17,034 bases of DNA from JBAYHA01 sp041666425 (GTDB lineage Bacteria > Patescibacteriota > Patescibacteriia > UBA11705 > JABHMO01). The notes under the pieces were generated by a model. That model was not told the DNA's origin, ran no database searches, and worked only from the letters and a program-made list of their open reading frames with translations. The stretch lies in contig JBAYHA010000020.1 of NCBI GenBank assembly GCA_041666425.1, positions 1 through 17,034 of the forward strand. Reading direction: 5' to 3'. The position numbers and the translations under genes were made by a program. Each line of letters begins with the position of its first letter. The stretch's first letter is position 1. This document shows, piece by piece, positions 6,376-14,548 of the stretch.

Positions 6376-8376
6376 ATGGAAAAAGATTTTATTTCTGTAA
6401 TCATTGCCACCAGAAACGAAGAAAAAAACATCAAAAATATCATTGATTCCTTGCGTGAACAGAGTGATAAAGATTTTGAAATTATTGTCGTTGATAATGG
6501 TTCTACTGATCGGACATTGGAAATTGCTAAGGAAAATCAGGTTCTGGTTTTTAATCTAGCGGAGGAAATTTCTTTGGTTGGAGTCAAAAATTTTCGTGGA
6601 GCCCAAGTTAATTTTGGTGTAACCAAAGCCAAGGGTGATTTTATCTTTTTCCCTGATGCGGATATGACTTTTGAATCCGAACTATTCTCGGAAGCAATTG
6701 AAAAATTAAAAAATAACGATGCTTTATATGTTCCGGAAATTGTTTGCGGTAATGGAATTTTTGGGCAAATTAGGAAATTTGAAAGAAGTTTTTATAATGA
6801 AACGGTTATTGATGCGGTTCGTTTTGTTCGTCGAGAAATTTTTGAAAAAGTGGGAGGATTTGATGAAAAAAATATTGCTTTTGCCGCGGACGATTGGGAT
6901 TTAACCAAAATGATAAAAAAAATTTCAAAAAAAGTTTCCATTACAGAGAAAAGTCTTTTCCATCATGAAGAGCAAATGCATTTGCGAAAATACTTAAAGA
7001 AGAAAGGTGGTTACGCTGATACTTTTGCAGATTATGTTAAAAAATGGGGTGAGGATGATTCAGATATCAAAAAACAGTTTGGGTTCGGTTATCGCTATCT
7101 TGGGGTTTTTCTGGAGAATGGAAAATGGAAAAAATTGCTGAGACATCCATTATTGACACTGGGACTTTATTCGCTAAGATTTTTGGTGGGGGTTATTTAT
7201 TTGTTAAAAAAAATTCAAGAACGATCATTTTTAAAGGATTTATTTTACAAAAAAAGGATGCTAAGTAAGAAAATGAGGTTAGCTTTTAAATATCCCAAAA
7301 ATACATGGCGATTTTTATTGAAGAAAGATCAATTTTTGGTTTGTGATTTTCCAGAGTTGATAACATTTTTTGTAACCAGCGCTTGTAATTTACAGTGCCC
7401 AATGTGCAAAAATTCAAATTTTAGGAATAATGTAGTTCCAAATCAACAAATTAAATTATCAGAAGTTGAAAAGATTCTACCTGAATTGCGCAAATTTAAA
7501 CCATTTTGTTATTTAGTTGGCGGAGAACCTTTGCTTAATGTGGAGTCTTTGCCGATTATCAAATTACTTTCACAAAATAAAATTTTCACTTCAATGACTT
7601 CTAATGGTTTTTTGTTGGAAGATTTTGCTGAGGATATTTGTCATTCAGGTTTAGAATTTTTGTCTTTGTCGCTGGATCATTTTGATGAAGGGTTACATGA
7701 TAATGGCCGTGGCGTTAGCGGTGTTTATAAAAATTTACTAACGGGATTAAAAATTATAAATAAGAGTCGTAAAATTACAGGAACGCCTTCGAATATTAAG
7801 ATTAATACGGTTATAAGAAAGGATAATATTGCTGAACTTTCATTAATGTATGATTTTATTGAAAAATTAGGAATTGATGAGTGGCAATTGTCACATTTTG
7901 CATTTAAAAATCCTCAAGCGCAAGAAAAAATAGCAAAATTTAAAGTGGAAAAAGGTTTTGGTGACAATTCGCTTGGTTTAGATATTGGAACTACGGAATA
8001 TTTAAATTGCGATGAGATTGAGACCTTAAAAAAACAGTTACGGCAAATAAAAGAAAAATCAAAAAAATATAAGACGAAAGCATTTGTGCCGACTATAGTA
8101 GATGATTTGACGAAATATTATCAAGGAGCTTTTCCATCGAAAAATTCTCGTTGTGCTGCGCCATTTAATTCGATGCAGGTTTATGGAAATGGTATAGTTA
8201 AAGCGGGTTGTCTTGATGTGGCAATTGGCAATTGTTTGGAGGGGGATTCACTTTATAGTGTTTGGCATTCTGAAAGAAATAAAAATTTTCAGAAATTAAT
8301 CAAAGAACAAAAAGTTTTGCCGCCCTGTTTTCGATGTCACGCATTATCATATTATTGGCACGAACAAGAAAAATAA
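6376..8376 (+). CDS. Fusion: GT2 glycosyltransferase + radical SAM/SPASM enzyme
   Basis: This is a single uninterrupted 666-residue reading frame with two enzymes. Residues 1-250 are a GT-A family 2 glycosyltransferase: SVIIATRNEE, VVDNGSTDRT, the metal-binding DAD at 94-96 and the AADDWDLT acidic segment at 170-177. A hydrophobic segment near 258-277 and a basic linker follow. Residues of about 325-666 form a radical SAM domain with C337-x3-C341-x2-C344 (TSACNLQCPMC) and the SAM-binding GGEP at 382-385. A SPASM-like tail holds Cys593, 612, 620, 651 and 654. The SPASM part should carry an auxiliary Fe-S cluster. The two halves may act on the same growing glycan or lipid-linked intermediate. 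Proline codons in the second half (CCG 3 of 14 by hand) resemble the intein more than the flanking B12 radical SAM genes, a weak hint of separate origin. No frameshift sign is seen at the junction. Confidence 0.87.
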   Translation: MEKDFISVIIATRNEEKNIKNIIDSLREQSDKDFEIIVVDNGSTDRTLEIAKENQVLVFNLAEEISLVGVKNFRGAQVNFGVTKAKGDFIFFPDADMTFESELFSEAIEKLKNNDALYVPEIVCGNGIFGQIRKFERSFYNETVIDAVRFVRREIFEKVGGFDEKNIAFAADDWDLTKMIKKISKKVSITEKSLFHHEEQMHLRKYLKKKGGYADTFADYVKKWGEDDSDIKKQFGFGYRYLGVFLENGKWKKLLRHPLLTLGLYSLRFLVGVIYLLKKIQERSFLKDLFYKKRMLSKKMRLAFKYPKNTWRFLLKKDQFLVCDFPELITFFVTSACNLQCPMCKNSNFRNNVVPNQQIKLSEVEKILPELRKFKPFCYLVGGEPLLNVESLPIIKLLSQNKIFTSMTSNGFLLEDFAEDICHSGLEFLSLSLDHFDEGLHDNGRGVSGVYKNLLTGLKIINKSRKITGTPSNIKINTVIRKDNIAELSLMYDFIEKLGIDEWQLSHFAFKNPQAQEKIAKFKVEKGFGDNSLGLDIGTTEYLNCDEIETLKKQLRQIKEKSKKYKTKAFVPTIVDDLTKYYQGAFPSKNSRCAAPFNSMQVYGNGIVKAGCLDVAIGNCLEGDSLYSVWHSERNKNFQKLIKEQKVLPPCFRCHALSYYWHEQEK

Positions 8377-8390
8377 ATTAAGTTTATAAA

Positions 8391-9086
8391 ATGAAAAATA
8401 TTATTGAGGAAAAGCCAACTGATGAAAAGCATGGACGAGCTAAATATAACTGTTTTTTTGTTGATGATAATGATATAAAAGAAAAAACAGTTTTAGATAT
8501 TGGTTGTGGTTTTGGTTGGCAGGAAGTTGATTTGTTGAATCGAGGAGTGGAAAAGGTGGTTGGCATAGAGGTTTCGGAAAAAGATTTGGTAACTGCCAGG
8601 AAATATTTGCAAAATGAAAAAGTTGATTTTCAGGTCGCCTCAGCGACAACTTTGCCATTTGAAAAAAACAGATTTGAAACAGTTATTTCTTGGGAGGTTT
8701 TGGAGCATATTCCAAAAGATACTGAATCAAAGATGTTTGAAGAAGTTAATCGGGTTTTAAAAAGTGGCGGAGTTTTTTATTTATCAACGCCAAATCGCTC
8801 CTTCTTTTCAAATATTTTTGATCCGGCCTGGTGGTTAATTGGACATCGACATTATTCAGTGGAACAAATTGTTAAACTGGCTCAGGAAAGTAATTTTTTG
8901 GTGGAAAGGATTGTGGTGAATGGCGGCTGGTGGGAGATTGTTGGGATAAATAATTTGTATATTGCTAAGTGGTTATTTCGTCGCAGGCCGTTTTTTGAAA
9001 AATTTGTTAATCAAAAACAGGACACTGAATATAAAAAACAAAAAGGTTTTACCGGTTTATTTGTAAAATTAAGAAAAAATGAATAA
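8391..9086 (+). CDS. Class I SAM-dependent methyltransferase
   Basis: This 231-residue Rossmann-fold methyltransferase has motif I as VLDIGCGFG at residues 34-42, the acidic ribose-binding Glu60 ending motif II, the post-I hallmark WEVLEHI at 101-107 and the LKSGGVFYLSTPN strand near 117-129. It resembles the type 11/UbiE-like group that methylates small molecules and sugars. The C-terminal part (GHRHYSVEQI, then the WW-rich segment) may form the acceptor pocket. It follows the GT2-radical SAM fusion by 14 bases. Its end overlaps the next gene by 8 bases (ATGAATAA), which suggests translational coupling. The start is the first ATG, without a Shine-Dalgarno sequence. O-methylation of a glycan is the simplest reading; the substrate is unknown. 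Confidence 0.83.
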   Translation: MKNIIEEKPTDEKHGRAKYNCFFVDDNDIKEKTVLDIGCGFGWQEVDLLNRGVEKVVGIEVSEKDLVTARKYLQNEKVDFQVASATTLPFEKNRFETVISWEVLEHIPKDTESKMFEEVNRVLKSGGVFYLSTPNRSFFSNIFDPAWWLIGHRHYSVEQIVKLAQESNFLVERIVVNGGWWEIVGINNLYIAKWLFRRRPFFEKFVNQKQDTEYKKQKGFTGLFVKLRKNE

Positions 9087-9981
9087 GTTAATGTCTGTTA
9101 TAATTGTTACTTGGAATAGAGAAAAAGACATTGAAAAATGTCTTGATTCGGTTTTGGCCAGCGATTATTCAAATTTGGAAATTATTGTGGTTGACAATGC
9201 CTCAATTGATGGAACGGTGGAACTATTAGAAAAAAAATATCAAAATAAAATAAAACTAATAAAAAGTAGTACTAATTTGATGGCCGGTGGAGGAAGAAAT
9301 CTGGGAGCCACGGTTGCTCAGGGCGAATTTTTACTTTTTATTGATAGTGACAATGTTATTGACGCAAAAATGATCAGTATTTTGCACAAAAACATTTCAG
9401 AAATTCCTGAAGCCGGAATGGTCGGCCCAAAAATGTATTATTTGTCAGCCCCAAAAATTATTTGGTGGGCCGGGGCGGAAATAAATTTGCTAACAAGCAA
9501 AACAACATACCGCGGATTGGATGAAGAAGATGTGGGGCAATACGATAAAAATTTTCAGGTTGGGCATATTCCAAATGTTTTTATGGTAAAAAAAGAAATT
9601 TGGGATAAGGTTGGAGGGATTGATCTTCAATTTGTGATGCATTATGAGGAGTCAGATTTGGCAGAGAAAATAAAAAAAATTGGCAAAAAAATTTACTTTA
9701 TTCCCGAGGCCAAAACTTGGCATAATATTCCGCGCGGCAGTGACAAAAGTAGCCGAAATTTTGGGGGAGAAACCGCAGAAAGAGTTTATTACACGGCTCG
9801 AAATCGAGTTCTTTTTATGAAAAGAAATGCTGGCTTACTAAATTACTTTTTATTTGTTTTTTTATTTAATCCCGTTTTTGTTTTGTTATATTGCTATAAA
9901 TATTTAAAAAATGGTCAGATTTTTGCCATAAAAAGATATTTAAAAGGAACTTTTGACGGACTGTTTTGTAAAAAAGATTAA
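9079..9981 (+). CDS. Family 2 glycosyltransferase (rhamnosyltransferase-like)
   Basis: This 300-residue GT2 protein starts with SVIIVTWNRE and VVDNASIDGT, both usual for GT-A enzymes of the rhamnosyl/galactosyltransferase type. GGGRNLGA lies at 70-77, the metal-binding DSD at 89-91, and HYEESD at 188-193 carries the likely catalytic base. A hydrophobic segment near 252-272 suggests membrane association. The start may be ATG 9079 or the in-frame ATG 9091 just before the first strand. The first is preferred because it overlaps the upstream stop and matches the coupled style of this operon. Donor and acceptor are unknown. The next gene begins two bases after its stop. Confidence 0.86.
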   Translation: MNKLMSVIIVTWNREKDIEKCLDSVLASDYSNLEIIVVDNASIDGTVELLEKKYQNKIKLIKSSTNLMAGGGRNLGATVAQGEFLLFIDSDNVIDAKMISILHKNISEIPEAGMVGPKMYYLSAPKIIWWAGAEINLLTSKTTYRGLDEEDVGQYDKNFQVGHIPNVFMVKKEIWDKVGGIDLQFVMHYEESDLAEKIKKIGKKIYFIPEAKTWHNIPRGSDKSSRNFGGETAERVYYTARNRVLFMKRNAGLLNYFLFVFLFNPVFVLLYCYKYLKNGQIFAIKRYLKGTFDGLFCKKD

Positions 9982-9983
9982 TT

Positions 9984-11444
9984 ATGAAAATATTATTTAT
10001 CAATCCATGGTTAAAAACTTTATTTGGTGATGACAAGGCGAAGCCTGGTCACCCGCATTTGGGTTTGGCCTATTTGATTGCGGTGTTAAAAAAGAACGGG
10101 TTTACGGAAATTGATATTTTTGATCAGGGATTGGAAGATAATGATGAAATTTTGTTTGAAAAAATAAAAATTGGCCAACCGGATTTAATTGCCATGACTA
10201 CTTTTAGTTATTGTTTTGCCTATGCGGATGAATTGATAAAAAAAATAAAAGAGGTAACGGCTACGCCGATTATTCTCGGAGGACCGCATGTTTCGGCTGT
10301 AAAAAAAGAAGTTTTATTGCAAACCAAAGCTGATTTTGCGATGCAAGGCGAGGCAGAAAACAGTTTTGTAAAATTTTTGCAAGAATTTGTTGGTAATAAA
10401 AACTATGCGGAAGTCGGCAATCTTTTTTGGAAGAATTCTTCTGGCCAAATTGTAGAAAATGAAAGAGAACCGTTAATTCTTGATTTGGATGCGATTCCTT
10501 TTCCGGATTATGAAGCTTTTAATTTTTCTCGATATAACTATTTTCACAGTAAAACATTGCCAATAATTACTTCGCGCGGTTGTCCTTACGGATGTAATTA
10601 TTGTTCGGTCAAATTATCCATGGGGCGAGGTTTTCGTCCTAGAAGTCCGGAGAATGTTGTCGCGGAAATGAAGCATTGGATTAATTTGTATGGGATTACC
10701 AAATTTGAAGTAAATGATGACTGTTTTACTCTTGATTTGGAACGAGCGGAAAAAATTTGCGATTTAATAATTAGCGAAAAGTTGAATATTAAATATGAAA
10801 TGTATAATGGCATTAGAGCGGATCGCGTTTCGCAAAATTTGTTGCAAAAAATGAAGGATTCCGGATGCATTTTTGTTTCTTTTGGCTGCGAATCTGGTAA
10901 TCAAGAAATTATTTATAACATGGGCAAGGCTTTGAAATTAGAAAAAGTTAGAGAAGCGGTTGATTTAACCAATAAAATTGGCATTCGAAATTCCGTAAAT
11001 TTTATTATCGGCCACAAAGGCGAAACCTATAAGACGGCAATGGAAACAGTTAAATTTGCCAAATCTTTGCCGACTAATTTTGTAAATTTTTATAATGTGG
11101 TTCCTTATCCAGGGACGGAACTTTTTTCCTGGGCAATAGAAAATTCCACATACATGATGCCGGTGGCGGATTATCTGGGCAAAGTGGGCAGCCGTGATTT
11201 GACTCCGGTTTTTGAAACCAAGGAATTTACCAAAGCGGAGAGAATTAAAGTTTTAAAAAAGGGTTATGCGCTTTATGAAAAAACGGTTTTGCAATTTCGT
11301 CTAGGTAAATATTTAGGCTTTGTGGCGTATCTGGTTTCTCGAAATCGCAAATTGTTTGAAATTGGTCGCAAATTAGCTCTGAGTAATAAGGTCGGTTTTT
11401 GGATTTATGAAAAGTTCTCAAAAAAATCAAGAAAAATAGATTAA
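9984..11444 (+). CDS. B12-binding-type radical SAM enzyme (no intein)
   Basis: This 486-residue protein has an N-terminal cobalamin-binding-like domain (ILFINPW, then GHPHLGLAYLIAVL, ILGGPHVSA and MQGEAENSF). The radical SAM barrel follows, with SRGCPYGCNYCS giving C200-x3-C204-x2-C207. Later motifs are FGCESGNQEII and VVPYPGTELF. The C-terminal region is helical and basic, with no SPASM domain. It is a paralogue of the spliced 2436-5381 protein: same domain order, similar length, and parallel FGxES and YPGT motifs. The cluster motif is uninterrupted. Family members include methyltransferases, cyclases and ring-modifying enzymes. In this setting, C-methylation or another radical change of a sugar or lipid carrier is plausible, but no substrate can be named. 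As in BchE-like subfamilies, no DxHxxG motif is seen. Confidence 0.85.
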   Translation: MKILFINPWLKTLFGDDKAKPGHPHLGLAYLIAVLKKNGFTEIDIFDQGLEDNDEILFEKIKIGQPDLIAMTTFSYCFAYADELIKKIKEVTATPIILGGPHVSAVKKEVLLQTKADFAMQGEAENSFVKFLQEFVGNKNYAEVGNLFWKNSSGQIVENEREPLILDLDAIPFPDYEAFNFSRYNYFHSKTLPIITSRGCPYGCNYCSVKLSMGRGFRPRSPENVVAEMKHWINLYGITKFEVNDDCFTLDLERAEKICDLIISEKLNIKYEMYNGIRADRVSQNLLQKMKDSGCIFVSFGCESGNQEIIYNMGKALKLEKVREAVDLTNKIGIRNSVNFIIGHKGETYKTAMETVKFAKSLPTNFVNFYNVVPYPGTELFSWAIENSTYMMPVADYLGKVGSRDLTPVFETKEFTKAERIKVLKKGYALYEKTVLQFRLGKYLGFVAYLVSRNRKLFEIGRKLALSNKVGFWIYEKFSKKSRKID

Positions 11445-11447
11445 AAT

Positions 11448-13490
11448 ATGAAAATTGTAATTTTAAATCACAATCCAAAAGAGAGAGGCACCTATTTTCG
11501 GTGTCTGGGATTTGCACGGGAATTAGTGAAATTAAATCATTCGGTTACTTTTTTTTGTTTGAGCAGTAAAAAAAATAAGTTAGCAATAAAGTATCAAGAA
11601 TTGGGAATTGATTTTGTGGAATTACCGTTTTATTTTAACGGAGGAATTTTGGGGTTGTGGGAACATTTTTATCGAGGATTTTATATTTTCTTTTATTTGC
11701 TGTTAAAAAAAATTGATATCGTCCATAGTTTTAATGTGGCTTCGCCAACCGTTGGACTAGCGACCGTTTTAATTTTTCTTACAAAAAAAATCAAAAAAAT
11801 AAAATTAGTGGTTGACTGGGATGATTGGTGGGGCAAGGGTGGCCTTACCACTTTGAATAATCAAGGCAAATTACAAGAAGCTGTGGCTGATTTTTTGGAA
11901 ACCAAAATTCCTCGTTTGGCTGATCAGGTAACTTTGCATAATGAATTGATAAAAACTAGGTCGATAAATTGTGGCGTCGCGCCAGAGAAAATAACCAAAA
12001 TTTATAATGGTTGTGATTGGGATTCTTATAAAAATTTTTATGAAAATGGTTATACGCAAGAAAAGGCCAGACAGGAATTGGTTTTGCCAATGGATAAAAA
12101 GATACTATTTTTTGGTGGGGCGATTGTTACCAGCGTGCCTTTTCTTTTGTCAGTTTTAAAACAGATTCAGGATAATAATGTTATAATGGTTATTATCGGA
12201 CCGAGGAATGATGGTTTTGAAAAAATGGCTGAAGAATTTGGTTTAAAAGAAAGAGTGATATTTAAAAATCCGGTGGCTTATGATCTTTTTAAAAAACATA
12301 CTTTGGCGGCCGATGTCTTGTTGTTTCCTCGAAGCAATAACAGTCTTCTCGATAAATGTACTTTTCCTGGAAGAATTGGTGATTATTTTTTGGCCAGTCG
12401 GCCGACAGTTTCTAGCGATGTTGGTGAATTGTCCATCGTTTTTCGGGAAGAGGATGTTGGTTTTTTGGCAAAGGCGGATGACGCGGATGACTTTGCCAGC
12501 AAAGTGAAAGAGGCTTTGCAAAACAATGGAAGATCTTTTTCTTTGAGTAAAAATGCCTTGGAACTGGGTCAAGGTAAGTATAGTTGGAAAAATTTAACGG
12601 CTGTTCTGATCTCTCAAGTGTATCTAAATTCAGTAAAAAAAGATCAAGAAAAGATGACGGTAAAAACAATTTTGTATAATTTTTACGATTTTAAAGAAAA
12701 GGTTCGTCAAATGAATGAAATTAATCCAGATGCTTATTTGCAAAGTTTGATTTATATGCTTTCTTCAAAAATGTATATAGAAAGTGTAGCCAATGATTTA
12801 TTGTTTTTACATAATAAGGCAACGAATAAAAATAATATTTTGGATTTTGGGACTGGTTCCGGTTTTATTCCCCAGGTTTTGGCGAATGATTTTTTTGAAA
12901 TTGTCGGGCTGGATACTTTTGAGAGGGAGTATTCAATTGAATTTGCCCGAGAAAAAGCCGAGAGTGTTCGCTTACAAAAAGAATGGGATGAATCTTCGTC
13001 TGATAAAAATGAATTATATTATTGGCTCATGTCTCAACATAAAAATATCAAATTAAATTTGACGGATGGTAAGAGTGTTCCGTATGAAAATGACTATTTT
13101 GAAAATATTTGCGCTTATGCGGTGGTGGAACATTTATCAGATGATGTGGCCGAAAAAACTTTATGTGAATTAAATCGGGTAACCAAGAAAGACGGTCGAA
13201 TTTTTATTTTTAAATTACCACAAAAATATTCTTGGAGTGAATTCGTAGCAAGAAAATTAAAACTGGGGGCACATTCAAAACTTCTAACAAAAATAGAAAT
13301 TACCCAATTATTGACTAGAACCGGTTGGCAAGTTGAAGAAATAGATTATTCTGATTTTGTTTTTGAATTTCCTCCAAAAGTTGCTAATTTCCTTTATTAT
13401 CCATTAAAGTTTTTAAATTTTATCATTGCCTATACGCCGTTAAAATTTCTTGGTCATAATTTTAAAATTGTGGCTAGAAAAAATAATTAA
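11448..13490 (+). CDS. Fusion: GT4 glycosyltransferase + class I methyltransferase
   Basis: This 680-residue frame encodes two enzymes. Residues 1-400 are a GT-B glycosyltransferase of family 4 type: an N-terminal HNPKERGTYFRCLGFA segment, VDWDDWWGKGG at 122-132, IYNGCDWDSY at 185-194, the strand-rich middle IIGPRNDGFEKM, and the donor-binding region GDYFLASRPTVSSDVGELS at 311-329. Residues of about 410-680 form a Rossmann methyltransferase with motif I ILDFGTGSG at 464-472, acidic Asp in VGLDTFE, and the VVEHLSDD segment. A lysine/glutamate-rich linker near 395-410 separates them. The arrangement implies transfer of a sugar followed or preceded by methylation of the same product, but this is inferred. 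It starts three bases after the upstream stop, and the following radical SAM gene begins one base after its own stop. Confidence 0.83.
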   Translation: MKIVILNHNPKERGTYFRCLGFARELVKLNHSVTFFCLSSKKNKLAIKYQELGIDFVELPFYFNGGILGLWEHFYRGFYIFFYLLLKKIDIVHSFNVASPTVGLATVLIFLTKKIKKIKLVVDWDDWWGKGGLTTLNNQGKLQEAVADFLETKIPRLADQVTLHNELIKTRSINCGVAPEKITKIYNGCDWDSYKNFYENGYTQEKARQELVLPMDKKILFFGGAIVTSVPFLLSVLKQIQDNNVIMVIIGPRNDGFEKMAEEFGLKERVIFKNPVAYDLFKKHTLAADVLLFPRSNNSLLDKCTFPGRIGDYFLASRPTVSSDVGELSIVFREEDVGFLAKADDADDFASKVKEALQNNGRSFSLSKNALELGQGKYSWKNLTAVLISQVYLNSVKKDQEKMTVKTILYNFYDFKEKVRQMNEINPDAYLQSLIYMLSSKMYIESVANDLLFLHNKATNKNNILDFGTGSGFIPQVLANDFFEIVGLDTFEREYSIEFAREKAESVRLQKEWDESSSDKNELYYWLMSQHKNIKLNLTDGKSVPYENDYFENICAYAVVEHLSDDVAEKTLCELNRVTKKDGRIFIFKLPQKYSWSEFVARKLKLGAHSKLLTKIEITQLLTRTGWQVEEIDYSDFVFEFPPKVANFLYYPLKFLNFIIAYTPLKFLGHNFKIVARKNN

Positions 13491-13491
13491 T

Positions 13492-14547
13492 ATGAATTTT
13501 TTGAACTATTTATTCCCACACTATGTTCAGCATGTTTTATTGGTGGCGACACATCAGTGTAATTCTCGTTGTCTGATGTGTAATATTTGGCAGGAACATA
13601 ATTTTTCTCAAGAAATGTCGTTGGACGAAATAAAAAATGTTTTTGCCCAAGATCGTTTTTCCAGAATGGAAACGATTTCTTTTTCTGGCGGGGAAGCGAT
13701 GACCAGACCTGATTTGGTAGAAATTATAAAATATTTTCTTGAAACAAAAAAAAGATTAAAAAATATCCTGGTCGCGACCAATGGTTTGGCACCAGATTTA
13801 ATTTTAGAAAAATTACAACAAATTTTTGCATATATCAAGGAAAATAAATTAAAGACACAGGTTTGGGTGCAAATTTCTTGTGATGGTGTTAATGAAGTGG
13901 TGGATGAAATTAGAGGCGTTCCCGGGGCTTTTCAAAAAATCAATTCTTTGATCAATGAGCTTAATAAACTAAAATCGGAACAATGTAATTTGCATGTAAA
14001 AGTGGTTTTTTTAACGCTTCCGGCCAATGTTGAACAGTTGGAAAAAATTACCGATTATGCCAAAAATAAAAATATCGGTTGTCAAATAAGCCATTTGTAT
14101 CTATCCCGCGAGTATTACAAAAATGATGAAAATGATAAAAGATTGAATTTGTCAGGTGATCAGGTTAATCGAATAATTGAATTTTTAAAAGGCAAAAAAA
14201 AACAGAGTATTCCGGATTATTATTATAATTCGTTGGTGCGGAATATGTATTTGGGGGAAAATAGAAAAGATGATTGTCTTTTTCTTTCACCGCGAGGAGT
14301 TTTTGTGGAAGCGAATGGCGAGGTAAGTTTTTGTATGCACAGTCAAGGATTAAGTCTCGGTAATTTAAAAGAAAATCCGACGAAAGATTTTTGGCACGGA
14401 CAGGAATATCGCAAAAAAAGAAAATTGGTTGTAAAAGAATGTTGTCAGAATTGTAAAAATAGTTGCGGTTTTAATTTAACCAACTTCCCAAAAAATTTTT
14501 TGAGAGTTCTGTGGCAAAATTTAAAAAATAGAAATAAAAAGTTTTAA
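13492..14547 (+). CDS. Radical SAM/SPASM domain protein
   Basis: This 351-residue protein has the cluster motif C23-x3-C27-x2-C30 (HQCNSRCLMCNIW) and the SAM-binding FSGGEA shortly after. The C-terminal SPASM-like region holds Cys262, 281, 317, 318, 321 and 325, spaced to bind one or more auxiliary Fe-S clusters. It resembles the MoaA/PqqE/SPASM superfamily. Relatives act on peptides, proteins or sugars, so the fold does not reveal the substrate. The start is ATG 13492, one base after the upstream TAA (TAATATG). A longer reading from a TTG at 13450 would overlap the previous gene by 41 bases and was rejected. No small precursor-peptide gene lies next to it, which weighs against a local peptide-modifying system. 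Confidence 0.85.
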   Translation: MNFLNYLFPHYVQHVLLVATHQCNSRCLMCNIWQEHNFSQEMSLDEIKNVFAQDRFSRMETISFSGGEAMTRPDLVEIIKYFLETKKRLKNILVATNGLAPDLILEKLQQIFAYIKENKLKTQVWVQISCDGVNEVVDEIRGVPGAFQKINSLINELNKLKSEQCNLHVKVVFLTLPANVEQLEKITDYAKNKNIGCQISHLYLSREYYKNDENDKRLNLSGDQVNRIIEFLKGKKKQSIPDYYYNSLVRNMYLGENRKDDCLFLSPRGVFVEANGEVSFCMHSQGLSLGNLKENPTKDFWHGQEYRKKRKLVVKECCQNCKNSCGFNLTNFPKNFLRVLWQNLKNRNKKF

Positions 14548-14548
14548 T

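Noticed and set aside
6376..8376. Fusion caused by a frameshift or lost stop codon
   Set aside because: The frame is continuous across a coherent membrane/linker region (about 258-325) with no homopolymer oddity that suggests an error. Assembly error cannot be fully excluded without reads.
13450..13491. Longer N-terminus for the radical SAM/SPASM gene from a TTG at 13450
   Set aside because: It would overlap the end of the preceding methyltransferase domain by 41 bases. ATG 13492 fits the TAATATG junction style seen elsewhere.
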